From NCBI RefSeq assembly GCF_001039355.2, contig NW_019775464.1, positions 212,859 to 276,858 of the forward strand: a stretch of 64,000 nucleotides of DNA, given 5' to 3'. Below the pieces are notes generated by a model. That model made no database searches, was not told the origin of the DNA, and saw only the letters and a program-made list of their open reading frames with translations. Positions 1 through 13,300 of this stretch are shown piece after piece. Each line of letters begins with the position of its first letter. Positions within the stretch are counted from its first letter, which is position 1. This DNA is from Lingula anatina. Lineage: Eukaryota > Brachiopoda > Lingulata > Lingulida > Lingulidae. The position numbers were made by a program, and so were the translations under genes.

Positions 1-513
1 GTGAAAGGGAGTAACCCTCCCCCTCCTCCCCCAACGTAATATTAATAATAATAATAATAGTAATAATATGAATTCGGTCCAGTCTTCAACTGTTGCAAGA
101 CAGAAAAATGGACCGCTCAATGTGAAGAGGGCCTTAGATAGGAACGCACGATGCGCTGTCATAAGTAACCTTCCCGTTACTCACGAGGCGCGTGACAGTC
201 CCGTGACTGGTCATTGTACCTGAAAACAAATTGACATCAAACGTGACCATTATCTCAAAAATTCACATGCCAGTGGAATTGAAAAGCTGGGAGCTCTTAA
301 CTGCAAACATCAAATTGCGAGGTGAGGTACAGCTGCAGTTAATTTAAGACTGTAGATATAATAGGGAAATAGACTGTAATCTTGGTGAATTTATCCTAAT
401 AATAGAGACTTAACCAAAACGTTACAGATGCATATGTTACTTGAGGCAAGTAATAGGCCTACTAAAGCCACTAATAGACATGGCACTGGCTGATCAAAGA
501 AACACGTGTAACG

Positions 514-549
<36 letters not shown>

Positions 550-878
550 CTTGCACGTACGTAGGCCTACGTGACCGCGAGCAAGACCCAGTGTATACTA
601 TATTTGCCCGTGTGTATGTGCGCGCACGAGCGTGTGTGTGTGAGGGGGGTGTAACAGTTGTCTTACTGCTGGGTCCCCTTCTGTACAAAGACGCCCTTCT
701 TTTTTTTCGTGAAAACTCACAAAGGACTGCTAAATGATAAACGACAGAGATGCAGTTCATTATTCCTTTAATACAAGAGATGGCGACTGACTTTAACAAA
801 TTAAAACTCATGGCGATTAATCATGAGTTTGGGCTTTGAAAACACTTTTGGTAAAAGCTGGTATAAATCACGTCCAAA
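1..878. other. 5' flank of the first gene, non-coding
   Basis: I find no supported exon here. The stretch holds an ATT-rich start, a (GT)n microsatellite near 522-549 and a second GT/GC-rich patch near 610-640. It probably contains promoter or 5' UTR of the gene whose ATG I place at 879. A TATAAA at 862-867 is only 12 bp before that ATG, too close to act as a TATA box for it. Confidence 0.5.
522..549. repeat. (GT)n microsatellite
   Basis: About 14 uninterrupted GT dinucleotides, followed at 610-640 by a degraded GT/GC tract. Short open frames across it on both strands are only dinucleotide translation. Confidence 0.9.
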
Positions 879-3800
879 ATGTGTAAAACAGAGGTAAGTA
901 AACTATTTAGGAAGAAAAATTGGTATACGTAGCGTCGAATAAGAGGGGGAGGGGGGAAGGCTACACTGTTAAACGCGGTGATGTTTTCTATCTATCTGCT
1001 ATCACATGAAAAAAATGATAATAATAATTGGACATGAATTGGTATTGCAGATTTTAAATCAGGCCGACATTTGATCTCTTGCAGAGTGATGTGACAGCCA
1101 CTCCCACCGGTTACGATGCCGACATCGACACCGACACGGAGGTTGATATCGACACGACCGAGGCTTTTCTTGACGACAGTTTGGTGGCGGCGCTTGATCT
1201 GAGGTCCGAACCTGTGAGTAACCCGCAGACGGTGGTGGCCATGCAGCAGGTGAAGAACGAAAGTTCGATCAGTGAAAGTGCCGCTGCCGGCCACGCAGAA
1301 ACAGATGGGCAAACAGAGTCAGAAGCAGGTGAAACTACGTCATGTGGCAAACAGGACGAGAGCACCGATGCCATTGAAGCTGACGCAACTGGACGCGTGT
1401 GTACTGGTGGCGAAGGGAAACTGCCCGATGACACCTCTGGTGCAGAGAATCACTCCTCTCCAACAGAAGATACGCAAGATGTTACAAATGGTGTGAATGA
1501 AGAGCAGGCAAACTTCGTGGACACAACCACTCCTTGTGTTGACAAACAAGATAATGAAGTAGGCGAGACAGAGTGTTTGACTGAAAACGGAGAATTGGTC
1601 CCCTCCGAGTCGGGTGAAGCACTCTCTAGCTGCAGCAACCATTCCACTGAATCTGAAAAGACAGCCCTTTTCGCTAAGCGTGAGACCGCCTCTGGTAAGC
1701 TCCTCAACAAATCAAGCAGCTGCCATGAGTATGGGACTTTCACTGACAGTCGGGAAAAGCAAAGGCAGCAAAAGGCAATAAGAAGTTCCTCCATGACTGC
1801 TCGAGACACACAAGACAGGGATTTTGTACGTGGGTCTAGGACAGAAAATGATCCCTCCACCGAGACCACAGCAGCTGTTGATATTGGCAACAATGATGTC
1901 CCTACTCACACAGAGACGGCTGATAGAACGAAAGCCCAAAGAGAGGAGTTTGGAGAAGAGTCTGAAGAGAACAGAAGTGAAGAGACACTTGACTGGGCCA
2001 GCACAATGGAACAACTGGACTTGGAAAGAAACACAGAAGGGCAGGAGAGTGACACCGCAGCTCCACCTGGTGTCGACGAAGAAGGCATTACAACAAAGAC
2101 AACAGACTGCTTGGATTTAAATGTGCACAATGCTCATGTCACATCTGATAATGGCCTTGCAGCTCATCAGCCGCAGGTTAATCCCTTGCCTCAACTGGTT
2201 CCCCCAGGAATGATCATCTACACAATGCCCGAGGGCTTGCCGCAGCAAATGGTTGGCAACATCGTGCAGACATTTCCCCAAAGCACACAGCAGTGTGCCA
2301 TGGGACCTTTCCCCCAGCCTAATGGAAGTCCAGCCCCAGATGGTCTAGTTGCATGTCCCAGTGGAGTTATTAGTGACAGGGGTGGCGTCTCTGACGAACA
2401 GGGCTCGGTTAACAGCACTGATTCTGACTGGAACTCCGGATACCCCCAGCAGCAGCAGCAGCAGCAGGGACAACAGCAAGGAGGCTGCAATCAGCAGCAA
2501 CAGCAGGTGGTTGTTGGGGACATGGCCAACTGGGCTGGGTACTACGTCCAGGCACCTGTGGGTTACCCAAATGTGCAGGCTGTTCTGGGTAACCAGCAGG
2601 CTCAGCAGGTACAGGTTGTCTATGCAGACAAGTCTGTGCAGAACCCTTCCATGGTGACGACAGGTAACATGTATATGGAATTTTAAAATTTTAAATGACT
2701 CATTTTATGGTAGCTAGATTGCATTTTTTGTGTATGTAAGGCCACACTTTTTTTATTTTTATGCGTGACATCCTCTGGGGACCCCAAAATCGGTGCGAGT
2801 GGGCGAAAAAAAAAGTCCAAAAAAAAAAAAAAAAAAAAAAAAAATAGGGCCTACTGCTGAAGTAAAGGAATGCTGTCAGTACACAGCTGGAAATACAAAT
2901 TTACCACAGAAACACGTATCGAACTAACAATATGCCTTTATCCATGCTCTCAAAATATTAAAGCATTGTGAATACTTCGTAAAAGGTAAAAAAAAGTCAT
3001 GAATAGATATGATGCATATTACCAAATCTATTTAAGGGTTATTTCGGTCGATACCATTTTGTCTACTTCGACTCACACGAAGCAGTCAAACTGTCGGGTG
3101 GCCTGTCCGAACTTAAGCCCACCAAATACCTCGACACCCTTGTCGACCCTTTTTTTGCTACAAAAAACCTGGTATGTGCTGCTTTGGACAGAATGTCACT
3201 GAAATGTTCCGGGCGATAATCGCTGGCCGCCACCAGCCTTTCGTATAATTGTAAAAAGGTGATATCTCCATGCCCAATATCATTGGTATACCAATCCAAA
3301 ACGTCGGCCCCCGTTCTCTTTATGACTTACGTGTAATTTGAAAGTAATCCTAGAGATGAATTTGACGGCAAAGCGAATATATTTCCTCGTGGCAATAATA
3401 TGCATGCACAGAAAGCTCATTTTACAGCGAATTTAATAACGATGTTTGCGACAACCGACTTCGTTGGGGTGATTTTTTTTTTTTCGGAGAACGGGCGAAG
3501 ATCGGTGCGCGTGCAGGATGTCATCCATAAAAATAAAAAAAGTGTGGCCTAAAGTTAATTACGCGATAACACTCTTCAAAGACCTTCTATTTTGCAAAGT
3601 GCCTGTGCTTCTTTTTTTAAATTTTATTTTGGTTTTGTATTCCAATTTGGCAAAGTACAGTATTAAAGGATTTGCGTCTTGCCGTCAGAATGGTCTGAAC
3701 GGAACATATTCTTCAGAAAACATGCCCAACTAACGATATCTTTATCCAAATACACAAATTAAAAGCTCATTTTGTAAATTTTTGGCTTTAAAAAACGTCC

Positions 3801-6800
3801 TATTTGCTCGGCCTGGGAGTTAATGAGCTACGTGGTCACGTGGTCCGATGACGACAATCGAGCCACTGGAGAACAGAGCGTGCTTAGCTGTCAAACTGAG
3901 CTGCATTGTCTACCTGTAAGATGACTTCTCTGGCTTCTGATAAAAGTTAATACTCATTCAAATCTCTTACCCGACGGATCTAAATCCTCATGAAGCTGTG
4001 TAAAACCATTCCCGTCTAGTCAATTCTTTAACGAGCATTTAATTATGGTTATCCCAAGTTGTATAAAACACTGCATTTGAATGAGTAAAGGGTACTGTGG
4101 ATTATTGCATTTGAGGGCCATGTTATTTGTGAAATTCAATTAATTTTATTAAACCGCTGACACTCCGTCTTGGATACTTTTCTTAAACTGAGGTAAACGA
4201 TGCCCGTTACCTTTACAAGTCCCATCTTAATCATCCATCTAACTGGAACTTCCTTTACCTCTTAATTAGAGGGTTAAATGGCTGGCGATATTTATCTCAG
4301 GTTAAAATCTACCTGTGCTTTAGTTTCAAAGAGCAGCTCCCGCAGACCTGGGGGTACTAGATAAAATCTGTACACCGGGTTTATTGAGGAGCTAGAGAAA
4401 CAAAGGAAGAATTTTTCCTGCACAGCTTCATAGGAATTTTAGCACGGACTTGATCCAGCTTAGACCTTCTAATTAACAGGGTTACATGGGCAATTTTCAA
4501 ATACAAAATAAACAAATAATAAAACTATATTTCAGTTAGCCTCCTCTTAAATAAATATATCGTTCTGGATAAATTAGAACATTTATTAAATCGACAGAAA
4601 ATTTTTTGACTTAAATGATCATTTTATTATTAATGGAAATTAAGCTACTATATGGGGCACATTTGCTGAGATTACGCTGTTCTTGATGTTTTGCGTTAGT
4701 CTACATTTTGCTGTGCGTGCTTGGAATTTTTTAAATTTTTTTATACTCACGTAAGTAAAACTGCACATTTAGTAAACATTCAAGTAATGATTTTTCCCAT
4801 GCTACTTATAGCAAACAATGCTCTTTTACCTTGATCTGCTACATGTTTTTGGGTTTGAAAAAGCATACAAATTTGCAACAAGTTTTGTGTGCAGACGCAG
4901 AACTTGTATTTCAAGGTATAAAATGATAAATCTTTTAAATTATTTTATACTTCAGATGAAATAACCTTCAGAAACAAATCCTCAAAGCATAAACGAATTA
5001 GGATTACGAACCTAATATACCGCTCTTTTTTTCTGATTGTTCTTCAACACGTTTTCTTCCACGGAAGTAATGCCTGGGCATACGCTTGCTTCAAGTTACC
5101 CTGAGAGCAATTACTTTTATTAATGTTCGCGACGGTGTTTGAACTCAATTGTTTAAATATTGATATTAAACGTCATTTACAAATACCAATAAAATCACCC
5201 CATGAAATAAATGACATATTTTGAAAAATATGAAAGCCCACCAAGACGATTTTGATACCTGTTATTACCTGGGTTGGGAAGTGTAGCGGTGCATAATTAA
5301 CAGGTTTGTTGTAAACGAGCTTTTGGTCAACTACAATGCATTTAAAATGCATCAGCAATCAGTAAGTTTGCCAACTGATGACAGTTAATCTGAAAGACTA
5401 CCAGCTCTTGACATGATCTAAACCACCTGAGGTGACCATGATCTAGAGCATCGCAACTATTGTCACCGAAGTTAGTAAGTAAGTCACGGAAGACCGTCAC
5501 AGACAAAGAAAGATTGTCAACGAGAGCTGCAATTTTGGTGAATCCCACGGCAACACACCGAGGCATAACGAAAATTCCTCAACTCCGTTCAACACAACTT
5601 TCCTTAACTTCTCCGTCTGTATGCACCATGCAGCTCAGTTGAGTCTCATAGACCTTTATCGTGATTGTCGTCACAGTACCACGTGACCCAGATCTGTTGC
5701 TTCATTTATGCATATTGAGGTGAGGTTTACTAAAACGCTTTTTTCTACTAATTAATTGTTTTTTATAATTTTTAAATGGTGGGGGGGATCGATTAAAACA
5801 TACCTCTGGTGTATAGATTGAGTGCTGAATCTTCAGAATTCGAGAAATAGATTTTTATGAGTCTATTCTCCTTTAAGGATCCTGTAAAGCATCCAGTCTT
5901 GCTTTCAGTGAATGGATACCCACCCTCAAATTCAACTGATGCCAGTCAGTGTGTGTCCATGCCAGCATGCCCCCATCAAATGTATTTCAACCAAGCCAAC
6001 ATCAGCCAAGCCCAGGATGCTGCAGCAGACAATGCCTCCTTCAGCCAAACTGGGTATCCAGCCATATTTGTGTCTCCTGCAGGCCTGCTCACTGTGATCC
6101 TACGACAAGAAGTCCATGTGGAAATGACAACGGACAGAACAATCCGCGTGGTGAACTATAGGCAAAAGTGTGTTGCTGCCACCAATGCTCGCGGCACAGC
6201 CAACAGCATCTTCCACGCAGCTGCAAAGATATACCAGGAACAGACCACAACGAACGTGGAAGTTTTCTGGGACCGACGAGCTCGGTTATCCACAGACTCC
6301 ATCGTGTTTGCATCTGGGACTGACTGCCACAAGCTGCAGGGCACAAGTGTTAGCAGAAGTGAGGAGGGCTTCTGTGATATGTCCCTGGACAACACTGTAT
6401 CCTTGCTTTATTCTTCGCGTGGATATGGTCCCAGCCTCATCTCCCACCTGGAAGAAGTGGCCCAAAACAGTACTTATGAGTTTCACAAGGCAGGTGCAGT
6501 GACTATTTTCATAAATGGCATAAAGATCTATCAGGATCCTAAAGGCGACGTCCACGTTTACTCTGGCCCGAAGGTCATCAAGACGTCACCGAGTTTTGGG
6601 TCAGTCTTTCTGCAGACTCACTTCATCAGTGCATCTGTGGCCCCTAACTGGAGTGTGACTATCCAGCGTGGGGGCAACAGTCTGCATGCCAGCTACCTTG
6701 GATTCATACTGTCCAATGAACACGTGGAAACTGGCTTCGATCACAATCGAATGTTTTTCTCTCGAAGAGTCACACCAAGACGGTACATTCCAGCTGTGCA

Positions 6801-6969
6801 GATGCCAGCAAATTTCAGATCTCGACTGCGTCCATTTTCCACACGCAGGTTTCAGCATCACCCTAGGTACCCCTCGTTCAAGCACTACAGATCTAGGTCT
6901 GAGACTCCAGTCAGGCGGACCCAGTCCCGCGGAACCCAGCCGAGAAATGGAGCAGACGCCCTGGACTAG
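879..6969 (+). CDS. Unrecognised 884-aa protein: acidic N-half, polyQ tract, conserved-looking C-terminal domain
   Basis: I do not recognise this protein. Coding exons are 879-893 (ATG, MCKTE, donor gtaagt), 1085-2663 (acceptor ttgcag, donor gtaaca) and 5909-6969 (acceptor ctttcag, stop TAG). All junction phases agree (0, then 1), and a stop lies in frame 13 bp before the ATG. Residues about 6-400 are low complexity, rich in Glu, Asp, Thr and Ser. Residues about 458-480 are Gln-rich (runs of 7 and 5 Q), followed by a Gly/Tyr/Val/Gln stretch. Residues about 580-822 look like a folded, beta-rich domain with motifs such as GRRA-like WDRRARLS and FINGIKIYQ. The tail, about 823-884, is Arg/Ser/Pro-rich. 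No signal peptide or membrane segment is seen. Intron 2 (2664-5908) holds a MITE. The first 15-nt exon is the least certain part; the join of the two large exons is well supported by phase. Confidence 0.7.
2740..3549. mobile_element. Non-autonomous DNA transposon (PIF/Harbinger-like MITE), 810 bp
   Basis: The ends are inverted repeats of about 35 bp: GGCCACAC followed by a T-rich run, an ATTTTTATG block and GACATCCT, mirrored at 3516-3549. Both ends are flanked by the trinucleotide TAA (2737-2739 and 3550-3552). A 3-bp TWA target duplication is the hallmark of PIF/Harbinger elements. A weaker inner similarity (gatcggtgcg near 2791 and its counterpart near 3500) extends the arms. There is no transposase ORF, so it would need help in trans. 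It lies wholly in intron 2 of the first gene. Confidence 0.75.
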
Positions 6970-9068
6970 AAATGAGGCACTTTGTTAGCAATAGCTTGAT
7001 GCCAGACACAGGGTGTGTTCCACCTGACAATGGACTGTAGGAAAAAAAAACTTGGTGGATGGGCTCACATCTCTTTTGTGAAACCATGTAGATATCAGTT
7101 TTGTTTTAATTTTTTAACAAAGTTTGCAGAACATGGCCCTGGTGAATACACTAACAAGATCCTGTATTTCGAGGATGTTGTTTCGTTTTGACATGTTATT
7201 AGCAAAAAAAGTGAAATGTACATTTTGCTGGGACATAAATACTGAACTCGAGACATCTAGCAGTCACATGGACAAGCACACTGCGAGGAAATCAAAATTT
7301 AAGAGCATTTAGCAGATTTCCCAGAGCTGTTTTGATGAGTTTTGACATTGAAGGACCATTTTGCTTCCAAGTATCTTGTTTAAAGGGATGCATTTAATAT
7401 ACTGGGTGACCACTTTGTGAGGCAATGACCTATCAGAAATGCAAACAATGTACATATGTATATAGCAATATTAAAAAAAAAAAAATCAAATCCCACCACA
7501 ACCTCTCTCCAGTAGAATGCACAGAAACTTTTTTCAAATTCTTATTTCTGCTCTCGTTTCTACTTGGAAAATATTTTAATTAAGCAAAATATACTAAAAA
7601 AAAAAAAAAAAAAAACTGTGTGAAATATCAATGCTCAAAACTATAATACTTTATCCACATACTTCACATTGGCTCTCTCATTATAATTGTTATCATCATT
7701 ATTGCACAGTTTTTTTTTTTTTTTTTTTTTTACATATTTTTTTTTTATGTTGTTGAGTAAAGCTACAAAATGCTGGTCTTTGTTGGTCTTTTTTCTAATA
7801 TTGAAACTAAGGATACTGTAATGTAATAAAAAATTTATTTTCCTATTTACACACCAAAGTTTCTTTCTCTACAGGTACCACTTCAAACCCTTTTCAAATT
7901 CAAATGACTCTAAATCATCCGATAGTTGTTATTTATCAACTACTCTAAGAAGTTACAATTCAAGTCTGTTATTGAGTGATTCTTGTACTAATACCCCTTC
8001 AACAGGAATGGTTCAGCAGAACAGCCTAATGGCAATGAGCTGTTACTTTATGAAGGCTTTGTGTAACTGACCACATATCTCTTCAATAATGCTATGGGTT
8101 TTCGTATGTGAAAAAAAGAGCAGGCAGTGAATTAGTACACTACTCTTTAAAAAGAAAAATTACTACAAAAAATCTCTCTGAATAAATATGTATTTACCCA
8201 ATGAAAGGCCCACTGCTTCAGTCATAATTTGTAACCAAATTTTATAAAAGGTGACAGAAAATAGTCTCAATCTAAACTGTTATCAAAATGTCACCAATTT
8301 TCCTATAATGATGTCACTAAAATAAATACTGTACTTATCGTTCATATGTAGTTTCATATTAAAATCACCGTCACTCTTTTCATTGACAAGATCTTCAAAT
8401 TTAAGTTATAAAATTACCATTTCACTGCAGATTTTTAAACATTTTTCAATGTAAAAAAATACTTCTTCCACTACTTAACTAATACTACAATAAACAATTA
8501 CTTTTAGTTACCAATTTTTTTCAACACAGATAATTTATTGTCAATAAACCATATCAATGGAAATAAATATATAGTTAAATAAAATAAAAAGCTACCGACC
8601 ATACAGGCTTACAAGTACAAAACACATACATTTTTTCTATTTGTTCTTAATTCATACAAAAATGGTTGTGTTCTGTTACCAAGAGCTGTAAGTGCTATAC
8701 CATTGTATATGCTGCCTTTAACAAGATAACTCTCACTGTATTTTTAACTACCATGGAAATCGGGTCAAATTCAAAGATTTTGAATTGAACCATTTACTTA
8801 CGACAGTCCACATTCTTCATATCTTTCCCAATTAAAAGACATGTAATGATACAAAGCAAAACTATTTCTGGTATTAGAAAGTCACTTGGTACAGTCTGAG
8901 AATGTGAGTGTGATTATTCACAATGTAAAAAACTGTACTCTCTTTCAGTGTTTGGGGTTCTCTTTAACATCATTTGCGTAACAATAAATAAAACACATAC
9001 AGCACTAATTTTCTGAGAAAAAAAAAGTTCTTGTTTCCTAATTTCCCTGGCCCTACTTGTCATCTTTT
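6970..9068. other. Convergent 3' UTR / intergenic stretch
   Basis: AT-rich DNA between the stop of the first gene (+) and the stop of SARNP (-), with poly-A and poly-T runs near 7473, 7597 and 7711. No further exon is supported. AATAAA at 7825-7830 (+) and the reverse-strand AATAAA at 7834-7839 and 8534-8539 suggest where both transcripts end. Confidence 0.6.
7825..7830 (+). terminator. Candidate poly(A) signal of the first gene
   Basis: AATAAA 856 bp after the stop codon. It is immediately followed by a reverse-strand AATAAA (TTTATT, 7834-7839), so the site could serve both convergent transcripts. Confidence 0.4.
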
Positions 9069-9582
9069 TCACGTCAGACCAAACCTTTCTGCCCTCTTCT
9101 TCTTTTTCTCCTGAAACAAGTGTAACACACTTACATATTTTTCACAGAAATATTCTATATGTACAGGGATGAGACTGACATTTAGTAAAAAAGTTGGAAA
9201 ATATGAAGTGGGGTCCCAGGGTGGCCTAGGCCAATGATATTTTTGACTCCTAAAAAGTCTGAAATCTCCCTGTTTTTCTATGATGTGTTTTTGCATTTAA
9301 TTTTCTGTTGCTTCAGTTGTTCAAAATGTGGTTATATGTGACAAAATATGTTAGTTCAAGACAGTCAATTACTTCAGTTTGAGTTTAAGATACAAAGAGG
9401 ATTGTATATAAAGTGTTGAATATACTATATTACCAATAACTGGTAAATTTATCAACATTCGTTTACCTCAACGTCAGAATTTGTGGTACCCACAACCACG
9501 CCAAATCTTTCCTTTCTCTTCAGCAACTTCTCTTGTTTATCGACCTTGAGATAAAAGCAAATCTAACATCATATTTCTTTAC

Positions 9583-9647
<65 letters not shown>

Positions 9648-10239
9648 TGCAATTTGTTCTCCAACAGTTTATGAAAGATCTCACAACAAATGTTACTCTA
9701 AACATTCTTGTGGTAAAATTTTTTTCAAGAACAAAATGCCCAATGAACAAAATGATCAGTACTACCTTCCAAACAGAAAATAAAAAATAATAAATTTTCA
9801 GTCCCTAAAATATTGGCCTTGTTTGCTTTGAATCAATCTTTTGAAAAGCTTAGCAAACAGTTATAAAATATGTAATACATTTTATTCAACAAGTTGTCCA
9901 CTTGATGAAAATGACATTGTACTTACATTTGACAGAGTGGATGAAGTTGTTATGCCAAATCTCTCTGCTCTTTTCTTCAGCTTCTCTAAGTCTGCAGCCT
10001 GAAAAACATCAATGGCAACTTGTAAAAGTGATCTCTACACAAGTCAATGTAAATATTAAGCCAAAGAAAACAGTTGCAATGAATTACAAATGTATACGAG
10101 TTTTCCCTACCCAGAAAAAATAATAAAACAAATTATCCAAATGAAGCCAAAAGAACTTCTTGAAATCATGCTGTAGTTACTTACTTTACTTCATTTTAAA
10201 TATTTGAGTCAAAATAATGCTTTTTCAATTACAACTGTT

Positions 10240-10314
<75 letters not shown>

Positions 10315-13300
10315 TTGGTGACACCCGCTGGAGCACTTGATACGTTTCAAGGGGTTACATACTCCTTGAGAATTACAAACATTTGATACTCCAAAGCAAG
10401 GGACAATACTTTATGATTAATAACTTTTTTTTTTGCATATATTTCTAAGTATCAGCAACCTGGGAATCACTTACTGGAGCAGTTGTTATGTTTCCAGATG
10501 TTTTAGTTTTTGTGTCAGCTGGAACTGGAAGCCCAAACCTGAAGTGAAGCAGAGACGAAAATCAATACTTATATGTAAATACTTTCAAAGGGAAAAACTG
10601 AAAAAATTTTAAATAGATCAGGTGTACTGCCTTAGGACATGCCTTTTATTTCTCTTAGAGTGATGAAATGGCTGTCAAAAAATGTATACACCCTTTTTAC
10701 AAAAATTGTAGTATTACATTAAACAACTCACTTTTCTGCTCTCAGTTTCTTTTTAGCTTCTTCTGAAACTACTCCAAACTTTTTTGCCCTTTCTGCCAAT
10801 CTCTGAAAAGGAGAGTTCATCAATAATTCAGTTTCTATTACTTTTTCCATACTAACAATGTGTCAGATGCAAACAGTGAAAGCTAATGAGGAGGTTATCC
10901 TAACTGTAGTCTTTACCCTTAAAACATTATCCATGTTCTGCACATCGGCAAATGTATACTTTTTCTATAATAAGAAGAGAAAATCTAAGGACTCTTATAA
11001 TATAGGATAAGGTACACGATTTTCAATTTGCTCAAATCACTGGTAAATTATTGAGGTGGTTAGTGATAGTTACAGCATGAGTCATCCACATACAAAAGCT
11101 TAAAATTATATCGCAGTGCAGAAAGTTACCACAGGATGATTGCACTTGTATTTAGCTCAAAATACAAATGCAATTATCCTTTGGTGCAAAGTGCCAGCTG
11201 TGGGGTAACTGCGTTCATCACTTTACCCTTTATACTGAGTATTACCTCCGCGTCAGTCATTCCTGAGACTTTGGTCACATGGTCACCGCCCCCGCCAATG
11301 GCGTTATTGGTCAGTGTCACAGATTGTCTGAAGAGAATTAATTGGTCAAATAAGTTGCAAGTGAAACCATCTGATAGGCCCATATAAAACTCTTTATAAA
11401 AATATAAATAAGGCTGAGTTTCAAAGCAATTGGCATGTACACTTTGAAGTATCTTGAGGTCAGAATATCCCAGACAGTAATCAAATAACTTTGAATTTTT
11501 TTAAAAGCATAGTAGAATTGTAATTCTTTAGTACGACCTTTTTAATATTTAAATAAACCGAATTGTAAAAAATTGCAATTTTCCACCTCTTCTCTTGCAA
11601 AGGTTTAACTGTTACAGGTTTTTTGGTTGCTGTGGTTGGCTGGGCGGCAGGTTTGGGTGGTGGGTCCTCTGTTAATACGTCATCCAGATCATCCTATAAA
11701 TGATAATTAGTTCAAGTCAAGTCATCATTGCAGTGACCTCATAAACATTGGTGAAAGTTATAAAAACTGAAAATCCTGACATAGCTTGCAATTTTTCATC
11801 TCATTTATACCATATGAAAAAACATCAAAATAGAGACTAAAAATCCTGAAAACTTTCACCCATGCATAAATAGTTCATATGTTAAAATTATCTCAACCCC
11901 TGCTCACTTGTGTACTGAAGATGATTTAAAACAGTCTTACATGCATAACAATAATTCAAAATAATTTAATAGAAATACATCATACTTTTTCATATGAAAC
12001 CTCTCATATCATGTACATTTTGCATTAACATTTTGATATAATCTTTAAAATGTTACATCTTGTTGGTAAAAAGTCTAAGCTATACCAGTTATCCAAAAAA
12101 ATCCATTTTGCTTTTATACTTACATTCAGCAAATCTTCATTAGCTGTAATGAATTAAGACTTCATTAGCAAAATAACAAGAATATCTCATGAAATCTAGC
12201 TAATTGTGAATTGCTTTAAGGCAAAATATTTCATGAAATCATAGCTTTTTGCCAAAGCAATTTCAGAATTTTATCAATTAATTTTGTCCATCTTTTACTT
12301 ATCAAAGTACAGAAAGATGACTCTTAACTGTGGATAGGAGGATGGAAGCTCAGACTTGCTTTCTATTGTCAAGTGATAAAACCACAACTAGACAAGGGGC
12401 TTATGCCTTTGAATCTGCTGAGCTTACTATGCCCCAGGCTTCGTCACGGAATGTAAACTACTAGACTAAGTTCAATACATTTTTAGTACTGCTGAAGACA
12501 TAAATAAATCAAAAGCTACAATTATACCTGAAGCAAAAAGTTTGACAAAAGTCAGTGCACATCTCAAGAGCAAAATAAAAATCAAACGACCACACACATA
12601 TACATACATACATACAAACACACACTCAAACAGTAGTATGCACACACATGTGAAAAACACACACACACACACATTTACCTGAGGCAAAGTGTTCCTGTAA
12701 CCTCTGAACAAGGTCAGCTTTGTTCCCACTAACAGGAAGACCTAAGTTCTTCAGATGTGTCTTCAGATCTGCCACCTTCACAGGGCAAACAAGATTTACA
12801 TTAATGCCTCATTTTTTAGAAAATCGATTGTTAACTGCTGGTGATGTTAGGTGATGAGAAATGAAGTGGATGTGCTCATACATTCCACCACTTCAAAATG
12901 CAGCCTGAGTCAATCTTATCAGCTTACTGCCTACTGGCCATTCACAGGGGCTGATTTGGGCTGTCTTCTGGGTCTTCCGGAAGACGGTCAGATTTTTAAG
13001 TTTACATTGAGGGGTATCTGATTTTTTCTGTCGGAAGACGATCAAAAATGGTGGATGGATCAACAAAGATAATTTGGAAGACTGTCAGAAAATATCTCTG
13101 GATCCGCCCCTGATTCAGACATATCAGTTTTCATTTTTTTAAATTTTTTTTTCTACATTTTAATGCATCACTGAGTGATGCACTGTGTACATTGCAAATT
13201 ATAAAGGGTCATACATAAATGCACAATACAGGGCAACACAGCACAGTACACTTAAAAAAAAAAAAGGAAATGGTCATTTGCGAGAAAATGGGTGATACCT

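Noticed and set aside
862-867. TATAAA as the promoter of the first gene
   Set aside because: It is 12 bp upstream of the proposed ATG, so transcription would start after the start codon.
5857-5908. ATG at 5857 as the start of a separate gene
   Set aside because: The acceptor at 5907-5908 joins in phase with the donor after 2663, and the 17 residues before it look like intron translation; a second gene is less economical.
10204-10386. Tyr-Ile repeat frames (also at 9520-9790, 19117-19344, 54312-54512, 56384-56581)
   Set aside because: They are translations of (TA)n microsatellites.
12472-12729. Minus-strand 85-codon frame rich in Cys/Val
   Set aside because: It is translation of a (CA)n tract plus the start of intron 2 next to the SARNP exon 12679-12775, in a different frame from that exon.
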